A DNA stretch of 44,703 nucleotides from a virus: positions 1-44,703 of the IMG/VR virus record IMGVR_UViG_3300015189_000007; one strand, 5' to 3'. Below, piece by piece: positions 38,313 through 44,703 of the stretch (position 1 is its first letter; each line of letters begins with the position of its first letter). Below the pieces are notes generated by a model that worked only from the letters and a program-made list of their open reading frames with translations, searched no databases and was not told the origin of the DNA. The position numbers and the translations under genes were made by a program.

Positions 38313-39190
38313 GCGGTTGCCTCGGGCATAGGGTCTCCTCGGTGGCGTCGCCGGCGGGTCTCGCCGGCCCTGCGGTGCTGGTCGGCGCGCTCCTCGGGCG
38401 ACCGGGCGGCCTTGGAAGCGGCGATCTTCTCGACCCAGGCCTCACGGTCCGCTGGCGTCATCTCCGCGTGACGTCGAGCCGAAGCGGCCGCCAGGACGGC
38501 CTTGTGCTCCGGGTGCGCGGCGAGGTGCGCGGTCATGGCCAGCGAGCGCGCCGGCGCCGCCTTGCGGTTGAGCTCGACCCGGATCTCGGCGTTCGTGCGC
38601 GGTCGCCCGGTCTGGCGGTGGGCCTCGAGCGGCAGTGGACTGAACGGTCGCAGGGGACAGTCAGCGAGGCGGCAGACACCCTCGGGCTCGCAGCCCCGGC
38701 ACATCGCGTCGATCGCGCCCTCGACGACCTGCGCGCGTTCGTCGGCGATGCCGATCGCGGAGCGCAGCTGGCGGACCGCCGCGTTGGCCGAGGCCTTGCT
38801 TCCGGTCTGGCCGGCCTGGCGGACGCGCGTGCTGGCCATGCGCAGGTTCTCGGCGATCCGCCGGCACATCTCGGTGCAGTACTTGTGCGGCGCCCCGGTG
38901 TCGTTCCGGAAGGTCCGCAGGCAGCCCTTCCGGGCGCAGGCGAACGTTCGTGCCGCCACGATCATCTCGGCGAGCTTCGGCCAGTCGAGCGTGTGGGCCA
39001 GCGCGACCGCGACCTCGACCTTCGGCAGGTTCAATCCGCGCCGGTAGTTGTCGAGCGACGTGTGTCCGACGCCCGTGACGCGCTCGAGCTCCTTGAGCGG
39101 GACGTTCCTGGCGCGGCAGGCCTTGATGAGCTCGCGACCGAAGGCCGCGGCCTTGACCGCCTTCGGGCTGTCGGGCGGGATCGTGTACAT
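38309..39190 (-). CDS. XRE-like HTH protein with zinc-binding cysteine clusters
   Basis: 293 residues. AAFGRELIKACRARNVPLKELERVTGVGHTSLDNYRRGLNLPKVEVAVALAHTLDW (about 14-70) is an XRE helix-turn-helix. Then CARKGCLRTF...KYCTEMCRRIAEN is a zinc-finger, and CRGCEPEGVCRLADCPLRPF a second Cys cluster. The C-terminal third is helical and basic. It resembles phage DNA-binding regulators. Start ATG 39190 is coupled to the preceding stop (TGATG); a longer frame start at 39274 would enter the previous gene. Confidence 0.7.
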   Translation of the reverse strand: MYTIPPDSPKAVKAAAFGRELIKACRARNVPLKELERVTGVGHTSLDNYRRGLNLPKVEVAVALAHTLDWPKLAEMIVAARTFACARKGCLRTFRNDTGAPHKYCTEMCRRIAENLRMASTRVRQAGQTGSKASANAAVRQLRSAIGIADERAQVVEGAIDAMCRGCEPEGVCRLADCPLRPFSPLPLEAHRQTGRPRTNAEIRVELNRKAAPARSLAMTAHLAAHPEHKAVLAAASARRHAEMTPADREAWVEKIAASKAARSPEERADQHRRAGETRRRRHRGDPMPEATA

Positions 39191-39516
39191 CAGACGCCCG
39201 ACCCGGCCGCCGGCGCGTTCGTCAGTTCCAGCAGCACGTCGGCGTGGCACGGCTGGTCGAGCGGGCACCAGCACACGAGGTCACGGCCGCGGAGGGGGAC
39301 GAGCCAACGCGTCCGGTAGTCGTGGTTCCAGCCCATGACCTCGGCCCGGTAGCACTCCACGGCATCGGTGGCGGTTACGAGCCGGCCCATTCCGAGGTCG
39401 ATGTCGCCAACGCGGTAGCCGTTACCCCAGCGCGACGGCCGCCCGACGTACAGGTCATCCTCGAGCATCCGCCAGCCCTTCGTCCGCCGCCGCTGGATCC
39501 GCTTCGGGACGCTCAC
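39190..39516 (-). CDS. DUF4326-family protein
   Basis: 108 residues. DDLYVGRPSRWGNGYRV...TATDAVECYRAEVMGW...LRGRDLVCWCPLDQPCHADVLLELTN matches the DUF4326 pattern (YxGRPxxxGNP, LRGKxLxCWCxPxxCHxDxL). Conserved Cys and His may bind a metal. The GTG start at 39516 is preferred because it overlaps the HNH stop; an ATG at 39528 is an alternative. Function unknown; common in phages. Confidence 0.75.
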   Translation of the reverse strand: MSVPKRIQRRRTKGWRMLEDDLYVGRPSRWGNGYRVGDIDLGMGRLVTATDAVECYRAEVMGWNHDYRTRWLVPLRGRDLVCWCPLDQPCHADVLLELTNAPAAGSGV

Positions 39517-39959
39517 GAGGCGGCCCACAGCTCGATCGGGCGAGCACCCGGGAATCGATCGACCTGTAGCCGGCCGCTCTCCGGGATCCCGCGGCGCTCA
39601 CGGATCTGGCGGGTCGTCTCGGCGACGTGGCACGGATGGCACAGGAGCTGCAGGTTCGTCTGGTGGTGGTGACACCCGTCGTCGTAGCCGGCCCCACCTC
39701 GCGGCTCGACATGGTTGACCTCGCCGTGAGCTCCGACGCGTCGACCGCACTGGTCGCATGTCGCTTCCGAGAAGCCGCCCGCGCGGATGATCGCCTCGTG
39801 TCGGGCCCAGCCCCAGAAGTGGTTGTCGAGGTAGGTCGACCGGCACGGCGCGCCGCACCAGCGGCGCCGCCGCGGCGGAAGGTCGCCGAGGCACCAGGCG
39901 CACCGTCCGGGGACCTCTGGCCCGCCCGGCCGCAGCGTGCACGCGGTGAGGGCCGTCAC
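39513..39959 (-). CDS. HNH endonuclease
   Basis: 148 residues. An N-terminal CAWCLGDLPPRRRRWCGAPC zinc knuckle precedes the HNH core CDQCGRRVGAHGEVNHVEPRGG...CHHHQTNLQLLCHPCHVAETTRQ, with the catalytic His in VNHVEP, Asn in QTNLQLL and the final zinc Cys pair. It could nick DNA during packaging or be a homing-type or early degradation enzyme; it is far from the terminase genes, so packaging is less likely. GTG start overlapping the previous stop. Confidence 0.85.
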   Translation of the reverse strand: MTALTACTLRPGGPEVPGRCAWCLGDLPPRRRRWCGAPCRSTYLDNHFWGWARHEAIIRAGGFSEATCDQCGRRVGAHGEVNHVEPRGGAGYDDGCHHHQTNLQLLCHPCHVAETTRQIRERRGIPESGRLQVDRFPGARPIELWAAS

Positions 39960-40222
39960 GGCGCCACCGGGCAGGGTCGCTGGCCGTGCCACTCGTCCCA
40001 TGCGTCGGCCGCCTGCCCGAGCTGCTTGGGCGACAGCCCTGACGATCCGAGCGTGACCGGCATGAAGGCGTGCCAGGCCTCGAGGCCCTCGCGCAGGTGG
40101 CGCTGGACCTGCTCAGGCGGCCGGTGGAAGCCGTCGCGGCACGACGGGCACGGATCGCCGTAGGCGTACGCCGACGACGGGCACGGGCACTGGCGGCAGG
40201 CGCAGGGATACCGGTCGCTCAC
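39956..40222 (-). CDS. Cysteine-rich hypothetical protein, 88 residues
   Basis: The first 30 residues have CACRQCPCPSS and CPSCRDGFH, a dense zinc-binding cluster. The rest is helical (PEQVQRHLREGLEAWHAF, SPKQLGQAADAWDEW). GTG start overlaps the previous stop. Confidence 0.6.
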   Translation of the reverse strand: MSDRYPCACRQCPCPSSAYAYGDPCPSCRDGFHRPPEQVQRHLREGLEAWHAFMPVTLGSSGLSPKQLGQAADAWDEWHGQRPCPVAP

Positions 40223-40692
40223 GCGTGGGCCTCACGGAAGCGCTGGACCTGCGCCCAGCCGGCGCAGCGCTCGGCGGGCGTCCCATCGGCCCGGTACAGC
40301 ACCCGCTCGCCCGAGGCCGCCACCGCACCCATCGGCGGCTGGTAGTCGGCGCTGTCGCTGACCTCGCGCCGGCGTCCGTCCGGGTGGACGTAGGCGATCG
40401 GCCTTCGGATGCCCTGGTGGCACCAGAAGTTCGGCAGCGCCTCGACGTTGTCGCCACGGGCGCGCTCCGGGCTGTCGGGCCGGAAGGCGCAGTCGACGCA
40501 GCGAGCCTGCCTGGTCGTCGGCGCGACCGACGGATCGATGGGCCACTGCTCGAGGTCGTAGACCGGCTCCCAGCACGTGCAGTCGCCAGGGTCGCCGTTG
40601 GCGTCGCCGTAGCAGCACCAACCGTGCGTCACGAGGTCCTCGGGCGTCAGGAAGGGCAGCGGGCCACCGGCACCACACAGGAAGCCGCTCAC
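40219..40692 (-). CDS. Cysteine-rich hypothetical protein, 157 residues
   Basis: Cysteine and His residues recur: FLCGAGG, HGWCCYGD, CTCWEPVYD, ARCVDCAFRPDSPER, FWCHQG and ERCAGW. This looks like a multi-zinc fold. GTG start at 40692 by coupling. Unknown role in the early operon. Confidence 0.6.
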   Translation of the reverse strand: MSGFLCGAGGPLPFLTPEDLVTHGWCCYGDANGDPGDCTCWEPVYDLEQWPIDPSVAPTTRQARCVDCAFRPDSPERARGDNVEALPNFWCHQGIRRPIAYVHPDGRRREVSDSADYQPPMGAVAASGERVLYRADGTPAERCAGWAQVQRFREAHA

Positions 40693-40895
40693 GGCGCCTC
40701 GACCTCGTTCGCCCGGGTCAGGACCTCGACGAGCCCGCAGTTGCAGCGCTCGGGCAGCATGGGTCGCTTGTGGACCCGGGGCCGACCGCCGACTTCGGGC
40801 GCCCATGCCGCGCACCAGTGCAGGTGCCCCGCGCGCTCACGCAGGTCGGCGGCCAGCCGGCGCTCGAGCGGCGTCCAGGTGCGCTGCTCGGTCAT
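40689..40895 (-). CDS. Hypothetical protein, 68 residues
   Basis: ERRLAADLRERAGHLHWCAAWAPEVGG and RCNCGLVEVLTR: a helix followed by a possible zinc site (C, CNC). ATG start at 40895 coupled to the J-domain gene stop. Confidence 0.55.
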   Translation of the reverse strand: MTEQRTWTPLERRLAADLRERAGHLHWCAAWAPEVGGRPRVHKRPMLPERCNCGLVEVLTRANEVEAP

Positions 40896-41458
40896 GCGCC
40901 GGTCGCCGTGAGCTGCTTGCGGTAGGCCTGCACGTCGACGAAGTCAAGGTCCTGGCCGCCGTAGTCCGGGTGGTGGCGCTTCAACGCCTCCGTCATCCCG
41001 CCGGCACGCTCGACGAGGACCTTGCCGCGCGCCGCATCCGGTCCGCCGGCGGTGAGCTGGGCCCAGCCCGCGTATTGCTCGCCGCGCTTGCTGACGCCGT
41101 AGCGGTTGACCGCCCGAAGCGCCTCGAGGGACAGGGCGATGGCCCGAACGTTGTGCTTCCAGTCCTCGTGCGCGTCGGTCGCGTAGGTCAGCCGGCCGTG
41201 GCGCGAGTCGAACGAGATCTCAACGCCCGGGTGGCTGAGCGGTCGAGCGTTCGCCCGGGGCAGTCCGTCCATCCGGATGTCCTCGGGCCGAAGACCGACG
41301 CCGAACAGCACGTCGCGGCCGTCGAGCTTGCCGATCTCGTCCTCGAGCTTCGACAGCGTGTCGGACCAGTCGGCCTTGAACGTCCAGCGCGAACGCCGGT
41401 CGGCCGCCGGCGTCGTGGGGTGCGGCCAGGTCGGCAGGGGCCGGTACGTGAACTGCAT
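40892..41458 (-). CDS. J-domain-like phage protein
   Basis: 188 residues. The main part (YRPLPTWPHPTTP, TFKADWSDTLSKLEDEIGKLDGRDVLFGVGLRPEDIRMDGLPRANARPLSHPGVEISFDS) is a conserved phage domain. The C-terminal EALKRHHPDYGGQDLDFVDVQAYRKQL carries the HPD tripeptide of J-domains, which stimulate Hsp70/DnaK. Similar proteins occur in actinobacterial phages and are often listed as DnaJ-like. A role in recruiting host DnaK is inference. Confidence 0.7.
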   Translation of the reverse strand: MQFTYRPLPTWPHPTTPAADRRSRWTFKADWSDTLSKLEDEIGKLDGRDVLFGVGLRPEDIRMDGLPRANARPLSHPGVEISFDSRHGRLTYATDAHEDWKHNVRAIALSLEALRAVNRYGVSKRGEQYAGWAQLTAGGPDAARGKVLVERAGGMTEALKRHHPDYGGQDLDFVDVQAYRKQLTATGA

Positions 41459-41652
41459 CAGCGGGCCGGCCCCGCGACCCAGACGTAGGTGTCGAAGACT
41501 GTCGTCGACGCGACGTACCAGCCGGCGTGCCCCTTGACGGTGATCCGCTCGGGGCGGCCGTCAGGGGTGTCGGCGGGCGGTGCCTCGACCTCGGCGCCAT
41601 CGAGCGGCCCGCCGACCAGCACCGTGCCCCGCAGGCGGATGATCGGCGTCAC
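41458..41652 (-). CDS. Small hypothetical protein, 64 residues
   Basis: MTPIIRLRGTVLVGGPLDGAEVEAPPADTPDG: beta-rich, with the VGGPxDG pattern seen in small phage proteins of unknown function. ATG 41652 overlaps the ParB-like stop; its own stop overlaps the J-domain gene ATG. Confidence 0.6.
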   Translation of the reverse strand: MTPIIRLRGTVLVGGPLDGAEVEAPPADTPDGRPERITVKGHAGWYVASTTVFDTYVWVAGPAR

Positions 41653-43052
41653 GTCAGGCCCTCGGCGTCGAGCTCCGCAGCCGCGGCGGCCGCCTGCGCC
41701 GGCGTGAACTTCGGCTTGGCCTTGGCCGCTGGCTTGGCGGGGGCCGCGGGCTCAGGATCGGTCGCCGTACCGCTGATCTCAGCGACGATTCGATCCCAGG
41801 GGACCGGCGCCTCACTACTACCCATCCGCTCGGCGATGCGCGTGGCCAGCTCGGCGCGGACCTCGGCGTCGGTGAGCGAGCTGAGGGCTGTCCAGGGGTC
41901 GGGCTTCTTGACGGCTGGCTGCCTGGCCTTGGCCCAATCCTTGAGGTTCCAGCCGATCATCGACCACAGGAGCGCGCGGGCCCACAGACGGGACGCCGGC
42001 GTGTCGACGAGCTCGGCCTCGATGTGGGCCCGAAGTGCGGCGCGGCCGTCGCTCGCGGCCTTCCAGGTGGCATCCTGCGTCATTCGGTCGGCCTTCATCT
42101 TGGCGTCGCGATGCGCCTGGACGACGCACGCGGGCTTGACGGACGGGGACCCGTAACCGAGCTCGACGATCCAGGCCGAGCAATCGCACTCGAGCGCATC
42201 CGCCTTCGATCCCGCGCCGGACCTGTCGGTCACGACGTTGGTGAAGCCGGCCTTCCGGATGGCGGCCGCCACTTCGCCGGTGCCGCCACTCCAGCTGACG
42301 ACGTGGATCCGATCGCCGGGCTGCGCCTTCTTCTTCGAGAGGCCGGACAGGATCGAGGTCAGGCGCCCGGCGTTCTGCTCGTGCGTCCTGGCCTGCTGGG
42401 TACGCTCCCACTCCTGCTGCTGCTTGTGCCGCTGGACCGATTGCTCGAGCTCGTGCGCGCTGCTGCCACGGGCGATGGCATCCTTCGCGAGCTCGACCTG
42501 CGTCTTGGCGACCAGGCCCTTGAGGGCCTTGGCGTGGGAGGGCGTGAGGACCTCGTCCTCGATCAGCTTCTGGATCTCGCGCGGCGCGTCCAGGAGGCCG
42601 AGGTCGTTGGCGATGGTCGACGGGTGAAGGCCGAGCTCGCGGGCGAGGTCGACCTGGCTGGTGCCCGCGTCGACGACGGCGCGCATCGCCCGGGCGCGAT
42701 CGAGCGCGGGAAGGTCTGCCCGGTGCAGGTTCTCAACGAGCTGCTCGATGGCGAGCGTCTCCGGTGCCCGCTCGACGTCGTCGTCGATGAGCGCCGGGAT
42801 CGTCTCGAGGCCGACCTGCCTGGCTGCCAGGTAGCGGCGCTGGCCCCACACGACCAGCCATCGCTTGCCGGCCGGCCGGACCTTGATCGGCTGCAGGACG
42901 CCGTGCTCCTGGATCGATGCCGCGAGGGCGTCGAGGTCCGCGATGTTGACCCGGACGTTCTCGCCGACGTCGATCGACGCCAGCGGCAGCTCCTCGAGGC
43001 GCTGGGCGGGCGCGGACGTTTCTCGCGGAACGCTGGCCAGGGCCGCGGTCAC
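41649..43052 (-). CDS. ParB/Spo0J-family CTPase clamp protein, phage version
   Basis: 467 residues. The N-terminal ParB/Srx domain holds the CTP-binding motifs in order: GVLQPIKV (51-58), GQRRYLAA (70-77, canonical GERRxRA) and ENLHRADLPALDRA (108-121, canonical ENxQRxDLxPxEEA). The central DNA-binding domain TSQVDLARELGLHPSTIANDLGLL (131-154) and SHAKAL follow, as in parS-binding ParB. The C-terminal half has a CDCSAW-type cysteine pair and basic helices. No ParA gene is visible. Its own 5' end holds a parS-like palindrome. Possible roles are partition, gene regulation or genome marking. Confidence 0.9.
   Translation of the reverse strand: MTAALASVPRETSAPAQRLEELPLASIDVGENVRVNIADLDALAASIQEHGVLQPIKVRPAGKRWLVVWGQRRYLAARQVGLETIPALIDDDVERAPETLAIEQLVENLHRADLPALDRARAMRAVVDAGTSQVDLARELGLHPSTIANDLGLLDAPREIQKLIEDEVLTPSHAKALKGLVAKTQVELAKDAIARGSSAHELEQSVQRHKQQQEWERTQQARTHEQNAGRLTSILSGLSKKKAQPGDRIHVVSWSGGTGEVAAAIRKAGFTNVVTDRSGAGSKADALECDCSAWIVELGYGSPSVKPACVVQAHRDAKMKADRMTQDATWKAASDGRAALRAHIEAELVDTPASRLWARALLWSMIGWNLKDWAKARQPAVKKPDPWTALSSLTDAEVRAELATRIAERMGSSEAPVPWDRIVAEISGTATDPEPAAPAKPAAKAKPKFTPAQAAAAAAELDAEGLT
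43018..43031. repeat. parS-like palindrome, site 5 (inside the ParB-like gene)
   Basis: GTTTCTCGCGGAAC lies about 30 bases into the ParB-like gene and encodes its residues 8-12. It is closest of the five to canonical parS (GTTTCACGTGAAAC), with 11 of 14 matches. Binding here could let the protein regulate its own gene. Confidence 0.6.
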
Positions 43053-43885
43053 GACGTCCCGTCCTTGTCGTCGTCGTCCGCCTCGTCGACGACCTCGCCC
43101 TCGACGCCGTCGCCGGTGATGGGCTCGGCCGGGGCGTCATCGACCATCGCGTTGCCGGCGTCGGTCAGGGTGTACTGCGGCGGCTGGCCCTTCTCGCTGA
43201 TGATCTCGACGAGCAACGGGTCCGCCTGCGCGTAGGTGTACAGGCTCTCCTCGAGGTCGCCGATGTCTGATTCGCTGACGAGCTCGAGCTTCCTGGCGAT
43301 CGCGTCGAGCGTCGGGGGCGGGGCCCCGTCGGTGGAGCCCGGCTCCCCGGCGCCCCAGGCGTCGTCGACGTCGGCCACCGCGCGCAGGATCCGCAGGCGG
43401 ATCGTGTCGACGGTGGCGTCCTCGCCGCCCGGGAAGGCGACGAGCTGGCCCCGCGCCTGCTTGACCGCCTCCTCCTCCGCGGCCTTGACCTCCTCGTCGA
43501 GCTGCAGCTGGCCGCAGAGGTGGGGCGCAGGCTTGGTCTTGACCTTGGTCGAGATCTCCTGGCCGTCGTCGGTCATCGTCAGGACCGAGGTCGCCCTGGC
43601 GACCGTCTTGATCGGCAGGTGGCAGTTGGGGCAGAGGTTGGTGACCGTCACGGTCGCCGGCGCCGTGACCTCCGCGTGATGCTCCGAGGGCGGCGGGAGC
43701 GTGACCTGCAGGTGATCGAGGACGACCTGGCGGAGCGTGCCGAGGCTGACGACCTCGACGCCCTTGAGCGGCCCCTTGCCGTCGACGGCCACCGCGGCGG
43801 CCTGCGCGCGGCCGATGATGTCCTCGGTGATGGCCCGGCGGAACGACTCCCGCGTGGCGAGCGTGTCGCCCATCTGCACGGTCAT
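43049..43885 (-). CDS. Zinc-ribbon hypothetical protein upstream of ParB, 278 residues
   Basis: LCPNCHLPIKT (around 84-94) gives a zinc-knuckle half and APHLCGQLQLD another. The C-terminal part (LDAIARKLELVSESDIGDLEESLYTYAQADPLLVEIIS...PPQYTLTDAG) looks like a winged helix. The C-terminus is strongly acidic. Its stop overlaps the ParB ATG, so the two are coupled and may work together. Confidence 0.65.
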   Translation of the reverse strand: MTVQMGDTLATRESFRRAITEDIIGRAQAAAVAVDGKGPLKGVEVVSLGTLRQVVLDHLQVTLPPPSEHHAEVTAPATVTVTNLCPNCHLPIKTVARATSVLTMTDDGQEISTKVKTKPAPHLCGQLQLDEEVKAAEEEAVKQARGQLVAFPGGEDATVDTIRLRILRAVADVDDAWGAGEPGSTDGAPPPTLDAIARKLELVSESDIGDLEESLYTYAQADPLLVEIISEKGQPPQYTLTDAGNAMVDDAPAEPITGDGVEGEVVDEADDDDKDGTS

Positions 43886-44079
43886 CAGATGTCCGTCCGC
43901 TCGGCCGTGGCGGTGGCCTCGGCGAGGACACCGTTGCCCGAAGCGTTCTCGGCGACGGCGGCCGCTACGGTGAGCTCGATCTCTTCGATGGTCAGCGGGT
44001 CGACGGACTTCCCCTCCTCGAGGTCGTCCGGCTCGCGCAGCGTGACCTTGACGTTGTAGGTCGCGACGACCTTGCCCAT
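43885..44079 (-). CDS. Small acidic protein, 64 residues
   Basis: MGKVVATYNVKVTLREPDDLEEGKSVDPLTIEEIELTVAAAVAENAS: a strand-helix protein with a DxxEEG acidic loop. A strong ribosome-binding site (GGAAGGAAGG) lies just upstream, between the SbcC stop and this ATG, so it is translated independently of the SbcC-like gene. Unknown function. Confidence 0.65.
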   Translation of the reverse strand: MGKVVATYNVKVTLREPDDLEEGKSVDPLTIEEIELTVAAAVAENASGNGVLAEATATAERTDI

Positions 44080-44095
44080 GTCAGTTCCTTCCTTC

Positions 44096-44703
44096 CTATG
44101 CCGCTTCGGTGACGACCGAGCCGGATCCGTTCTTCGACACGCTCCAGACCGTGTCGGCGTACTCGGCGAGATCGGCGTGGTGGGACACGAGGACCACCCT
44201 CTCGAGGTCCCCGTGGTGGGCCAGGACACGGAGCGCCTGGCCGAAGGCCCGGCGCGCGTCGACGTCCAGGCCGTCGGGCTCGTCGACGACGAGCGATCGG
44301 ATCGCGCTGCCGGCGCGGCGGGCGACCAGGCGTGACAGCCCGACCGCGATGGCCAGCGAGACGGACATCCGTTCCCCCCCGGAGAAGAGCGCGAGGCCGC
44401 GCTCGCCGACGTCGTCGCGGATGACGAGGTCGAGCGCCTCGACGACACCCTTGCCGTCGCGCTTGGCGCGCTGGGCGCGGAGCTCGAGGGTCATCCCCGG
44501 GCGGAGCTCGCCGAGCAGCTCGTTGGCGTAGTCGGCGAGCTCGGGCAGGACGCCCTCGATGATCCGCGCCGGGATCCCGGTGACGCCGAACGCGCTGACC
44601 AGGCGGCGCAGCAGCCCGAGGTCGGCCGTCACGGTCGCCAGGCTCGCCTCGAGGGCGTCGTGTTCGGCCTGCAGCTGCGCCTGGCGCTCGAGGTTGGCGA
44701 CGG
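44096..44703 (-). CDS. SbcC/Rad50-like ATPase, C-terminal part
   Basis: About 202 residues enter at the window end in an Ala/Glu/Arg coiled coil (LERQAQLQAEHDALEASLATVTADLGLLRRLV). Then come the ABC signature FSGGERMSVSLAIAVGLS, Walker B SLVVDEPDGLD and the HADLAEYADTVWSV H-loop. This is the missing C-terminal lobe of the SbcC-like protein whose N-terminal lobe is at 1-678. Joining the two ends directly puts them out of frame by one base and gives only about 430 residues, less than the 560 of T4 gp46, so a central piece with coiled coil and hook is missing from the window. Confidence 0.9.
   Translation of the reverse strand, partial: VANLERQAQLQAEHDALEASLATVTADLGLLRRLVSAFGVTGIPARIIEGVLPELADYANELLGELRPGMTLELRAQRAKRDGKGVVEALDLVIRDDVGERGLALFSGGERMSVSLAIAVGLSRLVARRAGSAIRSLVVDEPDGLDVDARRAFGQALRVLAHHGDLERVVLVSHHADLAEYADTVWSVSKNGSGSVVTEAA

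Noticed and set aside
38942-38949. GAACGTTC, a palindrome like an SOS box
   Set aside because: It lacks the 4-nt spacer between the arms and lies inside the HTH gene coding sequence.
1-44703. Direct circular joining of base 44703 to base 1
   Set aside because: The SbcC-like frames are off by one base and the joined protein would be too short; a gap must separate the ends.

Overview
The window looks like a nearly complete genome of a temperate, tailed (siphovirus-type) phage or prophage of a high-GC bacterium. It has a portal, large and small terminase, HK97-fold capsid, head-tail joining proteins, a tail tube with frameshifted chaperones, a tape measure of 894 residues, tail tip and fibre proteins, a lysis cassette and a large serine recombinase. 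The host is not certain. High GC, frequent GTG starts, leaderless-looking promoters and an SOS box of Gram-positive type suit Actinobacteria or Chloroflexota. The small lipoprotein at 7384-7860 reminds me of Chloroflexota secreted proteins (inference only).

Layout. Almost everything is on the minus strand. A divergent switch at 5070-5215 separates two units. Leftward from 5069 run a Cro-like regulator, small proteins, a putative annealing protein, an SbcD-like nuclease and an SbcC-like ATPase that runs off base 1. The other end (44703-44096) carries the C-terminal part of an SbcC-like ATPase on the same strand. The window is therefore best read as a cut, probably circular or permuted genome with the middle of this gene missing. 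Continuing leftward from 44096 come early genes: a small acidic protein, a zinc-ribbon protein, a ParB-like CTPase, a J-domain protein, many small zinc-binding proteins, an HNH nuclease, a replication-initiator-like protein and a RusA resolvase. Then follow a tRNA-like gene, small membrane proteins and the recombinase (33513-31975), the lysis genes (31511-29177), packaging and head genes (28892-19525) and tail genes (19528-9744).

Rightward from 5216 lies the only plus-strand block: a repressor-like HTH protein, a HipA-like kinase coupled to a DUF3037 protein, a lipoprotein and two paralogous GT87-like membrane glycosyltransferases. This looks like a lysogeny and cargo (moron) block. It meets the tail fibre gene tail to tail at 9744-9747, where both stop codons share one CTAG.

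Three signals are not explained by ordinary annotation. (1) A parS-like 14-bp palindrome (consensus GTTYCTCGCGGAAC) occurs at five widely spaced places, one inside the ParB gene, and no ParA is present. (2) A GAAC-N4-GTTC SOS-type box abuts a TACAAT -10 element upstream of the HipA/DUF3037 pair. (3) A tRNA-like gene of 82 nt has normal D, T and acceptor arms but an anticodon arm 9 nt too long, and it lies inside an open reading frame. All calls come from reading the sequence by eye; no database search was run.
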